Assembly (NCBI RefSeq): GCF_011170125.1
Contig: NZ_BLLN01000003.1
Coordinates: 1,870,501 to 1,934,500, forward strand
Origin: Streptomyces diastaticus subsp. diastaticus
Lineage (GTDB): Bacteria; Actinomycetota; Actinomycetes; Streptomycetales; Streptomycetaceae
Reading direction: 5' to 3'
DNA length: 64,000 bases
Shown in pieces: positions 56,473-64,000 of the stretch (positions within the stretch are counted from its first letter, which is position 1; each line of letters opens with the position of its first letter). A program made the translations under genes and the position numbers. Below the pieces are notes generated by a model. That model did no database searches. It was not told the origin of the DNA and saw nothing but the letters and a program-made list of their open reading frames with translations.

Positions 56473-56561
56473 GGCCTCGAGTTAAGCACGACCTCTCGGC
56501 GCCCTGGGCGCAGGGGTAGATTGGCGCGGGACGGCGCAGTGCCCGAGGGGAAACGGAGAGC

Positions 56562-57146
56562 ATGCCCAAGATCGAAGCCGGTAGCGTCCGTGAGCACCGG
56601 GCCCAGCGGCTCGCCCAGTTGATCGACGCGACCGAGGCGATCCTCGAAGAGGGCGGCGCGGAGACCCTCACCGCCGGGGCGGTCGCCGCCCGGGCCGGCA
56701 TCGCCCGCAACAGCATCTACCGTTACGTCGACTCCGTCGAGGACCTGCTCGAACTCGTCGTGACCCGGGAGTTCCCCGCCTGGATCGACGCCGTGGAGCG
56801 GGCCATGGCGGCCGAGGCCACGCCCGAGGGCCAGGCGGCCGCCTACGTCCGGGCCAATCTCGAACAGGCCGCACGCGGCACCCACGGCTGGCGGGCCTCG
56901 CTCTCTCGCCGCTCGCTCTCCCCGACGGCACGGGAGCGCGTGAGGAACCTGCACACCTCGCTGCACGAGGCGCTCGACCGGGTGGTACGAGTCCTGGGCA
57001 AGCCGCAGCCCGAGCTGACCGTCGCCGTGCTCCAGGCCGTCGTCGACGCGTGCATCCGCAGGATCGACCAGGGCGACGAACTGGCGACCGTGTCCGAGTT
57101 CGCGGCGGGGGCCACGCGCCGGCTGCTCGCACCCGACGAATCCTGA
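56562..57146 (+). CDS. TetR-family regulator of the MMPL exporter
   Basis: 194 residues. The HTH is AQLIDATEAILEEGGAETLT followed by AVAARAGIARNSIYRYVDSV. The ligand-binding half is all-helical. ATG 56562 has CGGAGAG upstream. Divergent arrangement with the exporter and the perfect 29-bp palindrome make it the likely local repressor, released by an exported compound. Confidence 0.93.
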   Translation: MPKIEAGSVREHRAQRLAQLIDATEAILEEGGAETLTAGAVAARAGIARNSIYRYVDSVEDLLELVVTREFPAWIDAVERAMAAEATPEGQAAAYVRANLEQAARGTHGWRASLSRRSLSPTARERVRNLHTSLHEALDRVVRVLGKPQPELTVAVLQAVVDACIRRIDQGDELATVSEFAAGATRRLLAPDES

Positions 57147-57814
57147 TCTCCCCGGCGGGCCGCGACGGTGACGGGTGGCAGCGCCCCGTGGCGCCGTCCG
57201 TCACGCGGCAGGGGCCCGCAAGAGATGCGCGCGCCGTCGGGGGAGGGCGCGGCGCGGGCTGTGGTCCTTGTCCCTGAACCAGCAGTGGTCCGGGGACCGC
57301 CCGCAGGCGGCGCCGGCTTCCCGCCGCCTCGACGTCGGCCGAGCCCCCGCACTCCAGGTCGTCGGCGACGGAGCGGTCCGATCGCCTGTGGAGCGCTTCG
57401 TCGAGGTGTGCCGGGAAGCCGGTCAGAGCTGCCGCGCGTTCGTCGTCGCGAACGTGTACGCGTGGGCCGAAGCGCGACCTGTCGGTGAGGGAGGCTCCCG
57501 GGGGCGCGGCCCCTCCTGGCGCTTCACGACCCTGGCGCGATTCGGCCGCGGTCGGCGCGGAAAACGTGCGGGCCGGGGTCCGGGGCTCGGTGCCGTGCCC
57601 CGGACCGGCCTTGAGGGCGCCGTGTGCGTCGGCCCCGGCCGGGAGCCGGCGACCTGGCCGGCCGGGGCTTCACGGGCCACTGGCCGTACCCGGCCGGGGA
57701 GTGCCTGGGTGATCACCGTGCGTTCGCGGGGCGCGAGCCGCCTCCCGGGCTTCGCGGCCCGCGATTCCCAGGGTTCGGCCGTGCCCGTGTCCTGCCGCGT
57801 CCGCCGCTGCGGAA
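57147..57814. other. 668-bp gap without a supported gene
   Basis: One plus-strand frame runs from about 57175 to 57831 with moderate codon bias in its middle (a stretch VERFVEVCREAGQSCRAFVV). However, it has no recognisable domain and its stop lies inside a regulatory palindrome. I treat it as non-coding or as gene remains. Confidence 0.45.
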
Positions 57815-57816
57815 TA

Positions 57817-57830
57817 TACCCCCGGGGGTA
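57817..57830. promoter_or_regulatory. CstR/CsoR-type operator, site 1
   Basis: TACCCCCGGGGGTA, a perfect 14-bp palindrome of the class bound by CsoR/CstR tetramers, 61 bp before the persulfide dioxygenase start. Identical to site 3 at the repressor gene. Confidence 0.85.
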
Positions 57831-57850
57831 AGGTGTTAAGGTCGGTTGTA

Positions 57851-57864
57851 TACCCCTGGGGGTA
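57851..57864. promoter_or_regulatory. CstR/CsoR-type operator, site 2
   Basis: TACCCCTGGGGGTA, one mismatch from site 1 and 27 bp before the start codon. The 34-bp centre-to-centre spacing places both sites roughly three helical turns apart, allowing two tetramers to bind one face. Confidence 0.8.
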
Positions 57865-57891
57865 AGTGTTTCCTGTGGAAGGAGTGTCGAG

Positions 57892-59256
57892 ATGTTCTTC
57901 GTTGACGTGATCGGGCTGGAGGGCCTGGGCAACCGCAGCTACCTCGCCGGCGGCGACTCGGAGGCGGTGGCGGTCGACCCGCCCCGGGACATCGACCAGG
58001 TGCTGACGGCGGCCGCACGGCGCGGGGTGCGCATCTCGCACGTCGTGGAGACCCATGTCCACAACGACTACCTCACGGGCGGCCTGGAGCTGGCGAGGAT
58101 CACCGGAGCCGCCTACCTTGTCCCCGCGGACGCCAACGTCTCCTTCGCCCGGGTCCCGGTCTCCGACGGCGACACCGTCGACATCGACACGGGAGCCGGT
58201 CTCACCCTGACCGCCGTCGCCACCCCCGGGCACACGCCGCATCACACCGCCTACGTGCTGCGCGAAGCCGGGCGTCCGGTCGCCGCGTTCACGGGTGGCT
58301 CCCTGCTCATCGGCACGGTCGGCCGGCCCGACCTCGTCGAGCCCCGGCTGACCGAACAGCTGGCTCGTGCGCAGCACGCCTCCGCGCACCGCCTGGCCGA
58401 CGCCCTGCCCGACGACACGGCGGTACTGCCCACTCACGGGTTCGGCAGCTTCTGCTCCTCGGCGCAGGCGGACGGCGACACCACGACGATCGGCAGGGAG
58501 AAGGCCGCGAACACGGCGCTCACCACGGACGTGGACACCTTTGTCGCCGAGCTGCTCGCCGGACTGGAGGACGTTCCCGCCTACTACGCCCACATGGGAC
58601 CGGCCAACGCCGCCGGACCCGCTCCCGTGGACCTGACTCCGCCCGCGGTGGCCGATCCGCAGGAGATCGCCGCACGCCTGGCGGCGGGGGAGTGGGTGGT
58701 CGATCTGCGGAACCGGATCGCCTTCACCGAGGGGCATGTGGCCGGATCGTTCAACTTCGAGGCGGACGGCAAGCTCGCGACCTACCTCGCCTGGCTGATT
58801 CCGTGGGGCAAGCCCGTCACCCTGCTCGCCGAGAGTGCCGCACAACTGCACGCCGCCCAGCGTGAGCTGGTCAGGGTCGGTATCGACCGGCCGGCCGCCG
58901 CCGCGACCGGAGGCCCCGCCGCATGGCTTGCCGAGGGGGAGAGCCCGGCCACGTTCCCGCGGGCCACGTTCGCCCGGCTCGCGGCAGAGGATCTCGACGG
59001 GATCGTCGTGCTCGACGTACGCCGCGACTCCGAGCGGGCCGAGGGCTGGATCGAGGGCTCCGTCCACATCCCGATCCACCAGGTGCACAGCCGGCTCGGC
59101 GAGGTCCCCGAAGGCACGGTCTGGGTGCACTGCGCGGGCGGGATGCGCGCAGCCATCGCCGCCTCCCTGCTGGACGCCGCCGGACGCCGGGTCGTGGCCG
59201 TCGATGACGGTTTCGACGCCGCCGCCGACGCGGGGCTGACCGTTCTCACCGGCTGA
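57892..59256 (+). CDS. Persulfide dioxygenase-rhodanese fusion (MBL fold plus two rhodanese domains)
   Basis: 454 residues. The MBL domain (1-about 245) has ETHVHNDYLTGG with H55, H57 and D59, and ATPGHTPHH, typical of ETHE1-like persulfide dioxygenases. A rhodanese domain at about 255-355 has no active Cys (TLLAESAAQLHA at the expected place) and is probably structural. The last rhodanese has C414 in VHCAGGMRA. The enzyme oxidises glutathione- or mycothiol-type persulfide to sulfite, and the rhodanese passes sulfane sulfur. ATG 57892 follows GGAAGGAG. Two CstR-type operators precede it. Confidence 0.93.
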   Translation: MFFVDVIGLEGLGNRSYLAGGDSEAVAVDPPRDIDQVLTAAARRGVRISHVVETHVHNDYLTGGLELARITGAAYLVPADANVSFARVPVSDGDTVDIDTGAGLTLTAVATPGHTPHHTAYVLREAGRPVAAFTGGSLLIGTVGRPDLVEPRLTEQLARAQHASAHRLADALPDDTAVLPTHGFGSFCSSAQADGDTTTIGREKAANTALTTDVDTFVAELLAGLEDVPAYYAHMGPANAAGPAPVDLTPPAVADPQEIAARLAAGEWVVDLRNRIAFTEGHVAGSFNFEADGKLATYLAWLIPWGKPVTLLAESAAQLHAAQRELVRVGIDRPAAAATGGPAAWLAEGESPATFPRATFARLAAEDLDGIVVLDVRRDSERAEGWIEGSVHIPIHQVHSRLGEVPEGTVWVHCAGGMRAAIAASLLDAAGRRVVAVDDGFDAAADAGLTVLTG

Positions 59257-59297
59257 AACGCCCAGCGTGACCTGACGGCACCCACGAGAGAAAGGCG

Positions 59298-59672
59298 ATG
59301 CAGACGATGTTCCCTCTCCACCGCAGGACGACACGGTTGTCCGTGGGCGAGGCGCGCGCCCGGACGGGCGGAAAGCGGCCCGAAGCAGTCCTGCTGGACG
59401 TACGGGAGAAACCCGAATGGCGCGCCGGGCACGCCCCGGGCGCCGTCCACGCCCCTTTGACGGGGCTGGTCGCGGGTGCGGCCCTGCCGGTGTCCACGCG
59501 GGGACGTGCGCTGGTGGTGATCTGTCGCAGCGGGCACCGCTCGCAGCGCGCCGCCAGGCTTCTGGCGGGGCGGGGCGCGGACGCGGTCGACGTGGTGGGC
59601 GGCATGAACGCGTGGGCCGCCGCCGGGTACCCGGTCGTCGGCGAACGTGAGAGCGGCGGTCCGCCGGCGTGA
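59298..59672 (+). CDS. Single-domain rhodanese (sulfurtransferase)
   Basis: 124 residues. It starts TTRLSVGEARARTGGKRPEA and has LLDVREKPEW, then the active-site loop ICRSGHRSQRA with Cys76, and closes with VVGGMNAWAAAGYPVV. It transfers sulfane sulfur between thiols in the cytosol. It lies 41 bp after the dioxygenase fusion and overlaps the exporter gene (GTGA), so it is part of one operon. ATG at 59298 or 59307 are both possible. Confidence 0.9.
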   Translation: MQTMFPLHRRTTRLSVGEARARTGGKRPEAVLLDVREKPEWRAGHAPGAVHAPLTGLVAGAALPVSTRGRALVVICRSGHRSQRAARLLAGRGADAVDVVGGMNAWAAAGYPVVGERESGGPPA

Positions 59673-60412
59673 GCGCCCTTCTCCTCGCCCTGGCTGCCGG
59701 GGCGGTCATCGGACTGGCCCTCGGTGCCCTGGGCGGCGGCGGCAGCGTGCTGGCGGTCCCCGCCCTGATCTATGTGCTCGGCTTCTCTCCCGCGGCCGCG
59801 ACCACCGCCAGCCTGATCATCGTCACCGCGACCTCGGCCACCGCCCTGTACGCCCACGCCCGGGACGGCGACGTCGCCTGGAGGACGGGCTCGCTCTTCG
59901 CGGTGGCGGGCATCGTGCCCGCCTTCCTCGCCGGCGCCGCCGCCGGACACCTTCCGGCCGCCGTGCTCACCGGGGCCTTCTCGGTCGTCGCCGCGCTGGC
60001 CGCCCTGCGGATGCTCCGCCCGGCCGCGTCCGGGCCGCCCGAGCGGGTGCGCCCCGTCAAGGCCGCGGGGGCCGGCGTGGGACTCGGCGCCGTCACGGGT
60101 TTCCTCGGCGTGGGCGGCGGATTCCTCGCCGTCCCGGCCCTGGTGAGTGTGGTCGGCCTGCGGATGAAGCGGGCGGTGGGCACCAGTCTGCTGGTCATCG
60201 CCGTCAACTCGCTGGTCGCCCTGGCGGCCCGCACGGGCACGGGCGGGGACCTGCGATGGGAGGTGATCGCCCCGTTCACCGGGGCCGCGATCCTGGGTGC
60301 CTGGGACGGCAGGCGTCTCGCCACGAAGATCAGCGGGGACACTCTGCGACGCGCCTTCGGCTTCGTCCTGCTGGCGGTGGCGGCCGTGATGCTCGTCGAC
60401 GTGGCCGTATGA
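59669..60412 (+). CDS. TauE/SafE-family sulfite exporter
   Basis: 247 residues with about 7-8 membrane helices in two repeats, each with a Gly-rich signature: GLALGALGGGGSVLAVPALI and TGFLGVGGGFLAVPALVSVV. This is the TauE/SafE (DUF81) pattern. In this operon it should export sulfite made by the persulfide dioxygenase. GTG 59669 overlaps the rhodanese stop. The gene converges with the repressor gene, 27 bp apart. Confidence 0.92.
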   Translation: MSALLLALAAGAVIGLALGALGGGGSVLAVPALIYVLGFSPAAATTASLIIVTATSATALYAHARDGDVAWRTGSLFAVAGIVPAFLAGAAAGHLPAAVLTGAFSVVAALAALRMLRPAASGPPERVRPVKAAGAGVGLGAVTGFLGVGGGFLAVPALVSVVGLRMKRAVGTSLLVIAVNSLVALAARTGTGGDLRWEVIAPFTGAAILGAWDGRRLATKISGDTLRRAFGFVLLAVAAVMLVDVAV

Positions 60413-60439
60413 GTCTGTCCGGCCCCGTCGCCCGGCGGA

Positions 60440-60736
<297 letters not shown>

Positions 60737-60744
60737 TCATTGAA

Positions 60745-60758
60745 TACCCCCGGGGGTA
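60745..60758. promoter_or_regulatory. CstR/CsoR-type operator, site 3
   Basis: TACCCCCGGGGGTA between the divergent repressor (start 60727) and rhodanese (start 60808) genes; identical to site 1, so both genes should respond to the same repressor. Confidence 0.85.
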
Positions 60759-60807
60759 ACAATACTCCGCGGTGGGGTCCGGCCCACAACAGAAGGAACA
60801 ACCAGTC

Positions 60808-61383
60808 ATGACCACGCCCACCAGCCTCGGCGCCGGCGAAGCCCGCACCCGACTGCACGAACTGACCGTGATCGACGTACGCACCCCCGGCGAGTACGCC
60901 GGCGGTCACCTGCCCGGTGCCCTCAACATCCCCCTGGACCAGATCCGGCGAGCCCTGCCCGACATCCGACGAGCCGCCGAACACAGCGAGATCCTGGTCG
61001 TCTGCGCGTCCGGGGCGCGCTCCGAGAACGCCTGCCGCATCCTCGCCGAGCACCACGTCACCACCGTCACCCTGGCGGGCGGCACCGGCGCCTGGGCCGC
61101 CGAGGGGCACGACCTCGACCGCCCGCGGAGCACCTCGCGCGCTGTCTGGGGCATGGAACGCCAGGTCCGGCTCACCGCGGGGACCATCGTCCTCATCGGG
61201 CTCCTCCTCGGTGTCCTGATCCATCCGGCGTTCCAGATCCTGTCGGCCGGCGTCGCCGCCGGTCTCGTCTTCTCCGCCCTCACCAACACGTGCGGCATGG
61301 CCGCCCTGCTCGCCAAGCTCCCTCACAACCGTCCGCGCACGGCCGACCTCGAGACCACCCTGGCTGAGCTTCGCAACCGCTGA
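60808..61383 (+). CDS. Membrane-bound rhodanese (rhodanese plus DUF2892, YgaP-like)
   Basis: 191 residues. The rhodanese domain (about 8-110) has TVIDVRTPGEYAGGHLPGAL and the active loop VVCASGARS with Cys66. The C-terminal two helices (TAGTIVLIGLLLGVLIHPAF, LSAGVAAGLVFSALTNTCGM) followed by AALLAKLPHNR match the DUF2892 tail of YgaP-type inner-membrane sulfurtransferases. ATG 60808 has GAAGGAA upstream; an earlier in-frame start at 60772 lacks one. Transcribed divergently from the repressor and sharing its operator. Confidence 0.92.
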   Translation: MTTPTSLGAGEARTRLHELTVIDVRTPGEYAGGHLPGALNIPLDQIRRALPDIRRAAEHSEILVVCASGARSENACRILAEHHVTTVTLAGGTGAWAAEGHDLDRPRSTSRAVWGMERQVRLTAGTIVLIGLLLGVLIHPAFQILSAGVAAGLVFSALTNTCGMAALLAKLPHNRPRTADLETTLAELRNR

Positions 61384-61390
61384 GGGGACG

Positions 61391-61426
61391 AGAGGGGCGG
61401 GAACCGGTTCCCCGGCTCCCGCCTCT
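61391..61426. terminator. Hairpin terminator after the YgaP-like gene
   Basis: 61391-61407 pairs with 61412-61426 (AGAGG..CGGGA.CCGG) with a two-base bulge and one mismatch, starting 8 bp after the stop codon. Confidence 0.6.
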
Positions 61427-62346
61427 TACGACGCGTGCGCGCCCCCGAGCGTGACACCGGGCGGCGACGGCTTACGCCCGGACGGCTCGGTCGCCCGTCT
61501 CCTGGACGGTGGCGGTGGCGAGCGGGCTCCCACCGCTGCCACCACGGCGGCCGGGCCCGGCCGGAACAGTGGTCGGACGCCACCGTGCCGACGGCGTTCG
61601 GCGCCGCACCGGTCTCGTCATCGCCCTCGCGGAGGACGACGGTCGCCGGTCCGGCACACGACAGATGGCTGGAGGCGGGAAAGCCTGCCGCGTCGTACCT
61701 CGGCGCACCGCGAAGACTCCCCCGTAGGGGCCCGACGCCGTCCTGGTGCGCACCCGCAGGCGCCGCCGGTGGATGAACTGGCCCGCTCCAAGGTTCCCGG
61801 CGCCGCGAGGCGAAGCGCCGGCGGGGCGGCGAGGAGTTGCCGGCCGCCGGCAACGAGGTGATCTCCACCGTCACCCTCCGGCATCCGCAGTCGCTCGACG
61901 ACTTCGTCCCGTGCGGCATCAGGGCCCGGCAGAGCGAGGCGGTCCGGGATGAGGCGGGCCGGTCCGCATCCCGGACCGAACCCGTGGATCTCGGCCCACG
62001 TCCCGCGCCGCCGGTCCGCCCCGGGCCCGGGTGACATCAGCCATCCGGCGGGCAGGTCGCGTGTCCCCGTGGCCAGGTTCCTCCACTACCGTCGTGACGG
62101 ACACTGCGGTTCCCCTGAGAGCGTTCGCCCGCGCCGGGCGGCGTGCGTTGCCGGCTTCGGAGCCTTCCGCCATCATGACCGACCCCCTCTTCGCCGGCCC
62201 CGTCCTCGTGGTCTTCCCCTCCTCAGGGCCCTCGCCGACGCGACCGGCCGGCCTTGAACGCCGACGACGTGCTGGGGCTGATCGTCGCCGGGGAGCGTGG
62301 TGCGTGCACCTGAGGGTCTGTCTTCTGTCTCCCGGGAGATTCTGAC
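61427..62346. other. 920-bp gap without a supported gene
   Basis: All frames on both strands give Arg/Pro/Ser-rich translations. Short plausible pieces exist (GNEVISTVTLRHPQSLDDFV at about 61850) but no domain or continuous coding bias. It may be the remains of one or more lost genes. Confidence 0.5.
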
Positions 62347-62784
62347 GTGACGGACGTGCTCGCCTGCTGTCTTGCGATCCTCGCTCCGGCCGTGGCGTCG
62401 GCCCTCTCCCTCCGCCCACCGGGCGACCCCGTCGCGTGGTTCCTGTCCGCGCCGGCGCAGCGGGGGGCCGAGAGCCTGTTCCACCGGGTGGGCGGTGGGG
62501 ACGAGGAGGCAGGCCGGCGATGGCGTGTGGACCTGAGCGGCGTGCCGGCCCGCACGAGCAGCGCGACCGAGCGGTACCGTCGCGGACAGGCCCGGCGCGG
62601 CCTCGCCGCCGGGGACCTGCTCCGGGCGTGCGCGGCGCGGCCGGCACGCCCACCGGCTGGTTCCGGCGAGGTACCCGACCGGCCTCCGGTGACCCGCGCG
62701 ACGTCCCCGGGGCGCGACACGGGCGGAACGCGGTGGGTCCGCCGCTGCCCGGACGCGGGAGAGGCGGCAGAGGAATGCGGATGA
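62347..62784 (+). CDS. Hypothetical protein possibly coupled to the metal ATPase gene
   Basis: 145 residues, no recognised family. Support: codons end mostly in G/C over the full length, GGGAG lies 8 bases before GTG 62347, and its stop overlaps the ATPase start as ATGA, the usual sign of translational coupling here. The N-terminus is hydrophobic (VLACCLAILAPAVASALSL), the rest is Arg-rich and probably disordered. It could instead be chance openness in GC-rich DNA. Confidence 0.35.
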   Translation: MTDVLACCLAILAPAVASALSLRPPGDPVAWFLSAPAQRGAESLFHRVGGGDEEAGRRWRVDLSGVPARTSSATERYRRGQARRGLAAGDLLRACAARPARPPAGSGEVPDRPPVTRATSPGRDTGGTRWVRRCPDAGEAAEECG

Positions 62785-64000
62785 GCTCTTCCGACGGCGC
62801 GTCCCCGGTACGCCGCTGGGTGACCGCCGCAGCCAACATGTTCGAGTCCGCCCTCCTCGTCCTCACCGCTGCGGCCCTGCTCTCCGGAGCCGGCGCCTGG
62901 GCCACCGGTGCCCTCGGGCTCGCCGATTCGCTGTGGGCGCTGGGCACGCTCGTCGCGGTCGTCCCGGCCGTGGCGTGGGTGGTCGCGGCGCTACGGCAGG
63001 GCCGTGCGGGGGTGGACCTGATCGCGGTGCTCGCCCTCGGCGGGACCCTGGCCGTGCGCGAGTACCTGGCGGGAGCGCTGATCGCGCTGATGCTGGCCAC
63101 CGGACGGGCACTGGAAGCCGCAGCCCGACGGCGCGCCTCCCACGACGTCCGCTCCCTCGTGGAACGGGTGCCTCGCACCGCGCGCCTGCGCACCGGCACC
63201 GGAGTGCGCGCGGTGCCGCTCGCGGATGTGGCCGTCGGTGACCTGCTCGTGGTGGGCCCGGGAGAGGTGGTCCCGGTCGACGGCGATGTGGAAAGCCCGC
63301 GAGCGGTGCTGGACGAGTCCGTGCTCACCGGGGAGTCCCTGCAGGTCGAGCGCGTGCAGGAAGAAGCCGTACGCAGCGGGGTGATCAACGCCGGCGGCGC
63401 CTTCGATCTGCGGGCGACCGCCACCGAGGAGAACAGCGCCTACGCCGAGATCGTGCGGCTGGCCCGACAGGCCGGCGCGGAATCTGCACCCGTCGTCCGC
63501 CTGGCCGACCGGTACGCCGCCTGGTTCCTGCCGGTCTCCCTGGGGGTCGCCGGGCTGGCGTGGCTGCTGAGTGGCTCCGCCGAGCGTGCGGTGGCGGTGC
63601 TGGTCGTGGCGACCCCGTGCCCCCTCCTGCTGGCCGCCCCGGTCGCGATCGTCTCCGGACTCTCCCGCGCGTCACGGCGGGGCGTGGTGGTCCGCGACGG
63701 CGGCTCGCTGGAGAACCTCGGCCAGGCCCGCACCCTGCTTCTGGACAAGACCGGCACACTGACCGGCGGCCGTCCACGCGTTCTGGACGTCGTCGCCGCG
63801 CCCGGCCGGCGACCTGCGGACGTGCTCGGTCTGGCCGCGGCACTCGACGCGTACTCCCCGCACGTACTGGCCCAGGCCATCGTCGCCGCCGCACGAGAGC
63901 GCGGGCTCGAACTGCCCTCGGTGACGGACGTCCGCGAAGACCCGGGCCGGGGTGCCACGGGCACCGTGGACGGGCGCCCGGCCTCGATCGGCCGGATGGA
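62781..64000 (+). CDS. P1B-type heavy-metal-translocating ATPase (5' part, runs off the window)
   Basis: 406 residues are visible and the frame stays open to the end of the window. Motifs: LDESVLTGES (actuator TGE), TPCPLLLAAP (the CPx-type ion-binding helix, here Cys-Pro-Leu) and LLLDKTGTLTGG with phosphorylated D322. There is no N-terminal CxxC metal-binding domain; the protein starts directly with membrane helices (FESALLVLTAAALLSGAGAW). The usual HP motif of the nucleotide domain reads AYSPHVLAQAI, so Pro is replaced by Val. ATG 62781 has AGAGGA upstream; ATG 62775 is an alternative. It exports or moves a soft or divalent metal ion; which one is unclear. Confidence 0.92.
   Translation, partial: MSSSDGASPVRRWVTAAANMFESALLVLTAAALLSGAGAWATGALGLADSLWALGTLVAVVPAVAWVVAALRQGRAGVDLIAVLALGGTLAVREYLAGALIALMLATGRALEAAARRRASHDVRSLVERVPRTARLRTGTGVRAVPLADVAVGDLLVVGPGEVVPVDGDVESPRAVLDESVLTGESLQVERVQEEAVRSGVINAGGAFDLRATATEENSAYAEIVRLARQAGAESAPVVRLADRYAAWFLPVSLGVAGLAWLLSGSAERAVAVLVVATPCPLLLAAPVAIVSGLSRASRRGVVVRDGGSLENLGQARTLLLDKTGTLTGGRPRVLDVVAAPGRRPADVLGLAAALDAYSPHVLAQAIVAAARERGLELPSVTDVREDPGRGATGTVDGRPASIGRM

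Noticed and set aside
57175..57831. 218-codon plus-strand ORF before the sulfur operon
   Set aside because: Mixed codon bias, no domain, no convincing ribosome site, and it ends inside the CstR-type operator.

Overview
The window is high-GC actinobacterial chromosome, most likely Streptomyces. Codons end almost always in G or C, GTG starts are common, starts and stops overlap as ATGA or GTGA in many places, and the gene content fits (LacI, TetR, AraC, MerR and NarL-type regulators, MMPL pump, large NRPS genes). I saw no rRNA, tRNA, CRISPR array or intact insertion sequence.

Layout. 0-18.9 kb is ordinary metabolism: the end of a small protein gene, a NarL-type response regulator, an aldo/keto reductase, a formaldehyde-dehydrogenase-like zinc enzyme, an AraC regulator followed by a coupled metallo-beta-lactamase/SDR pair, then a catabolic locus (LacI regulator with operators, FAD oxidoreductase, MHS-type transporter broken by a frameshift, zinc alcohol dehydrogenase, PfkB sugar kinase). 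Three coupled membrane proteins of unknown function, a quinone-oxidoreductase-like enzyme and a MerR regulator follow.

19.0-43.8 kb is a hybrid NRPS/PKS biosynthetic operon of eight co-directional genes. A KAS III-like protein (catalytic Cys kept, His lost), an ACP, an acyl-CoA dehydrogenase, an FkbH-type HAD protein and a 3-hydroxyacyl-CoA dehydrogenase form a cassette expected to make hydroxymalonyl-ACP, with no O-methyltransferase. Then come a free-standing A-PCP protein, a 2594-residue KS-(vestigial AT)-ACP-C-A-PCP-C-TE protein and a 3566-residue C-A-PCP-C-PCP-E-C-A-PCP-C protein. The KS module has lost its AT domain, one NRPS module has no A domain, and both megasynthases end with a C domain that has no downstream carrier. 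One A domain reads as threonine-specific. The regulator on the left (TetR) and the ABC transporter on the right are both decayed.

44.4-53.5 kb looks like a glycoside/sulfate-ester utilisation region: GH1 beta-glucosidase, TetR regulator, secreted dipeptidase-like protein with a discoidin domain, and an operon of MFS transporter, type I sulfatase (frameshifted) and formylglycine-generating enzyme. A shared 17-bp motif containing TTGACC lies upstream of three of these transcription units.

53.8-57.1 kb holds an MMPL exporter fused to DUF3817, divergent from a TetR gene, with a 29-bp palindrome between them. 57.8-61.4 kb is a reactive-sulfur locus: persulfide dioxygenase/rhodanese fusion, two more rhodaneses, a TauE/SafE exporter and a CstR-like repressor, with three matching TACCCC..GGGGTA operators. 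The window ends inside a P1B-type metal ATPase gene that may be coupled to a small unknown ORF.
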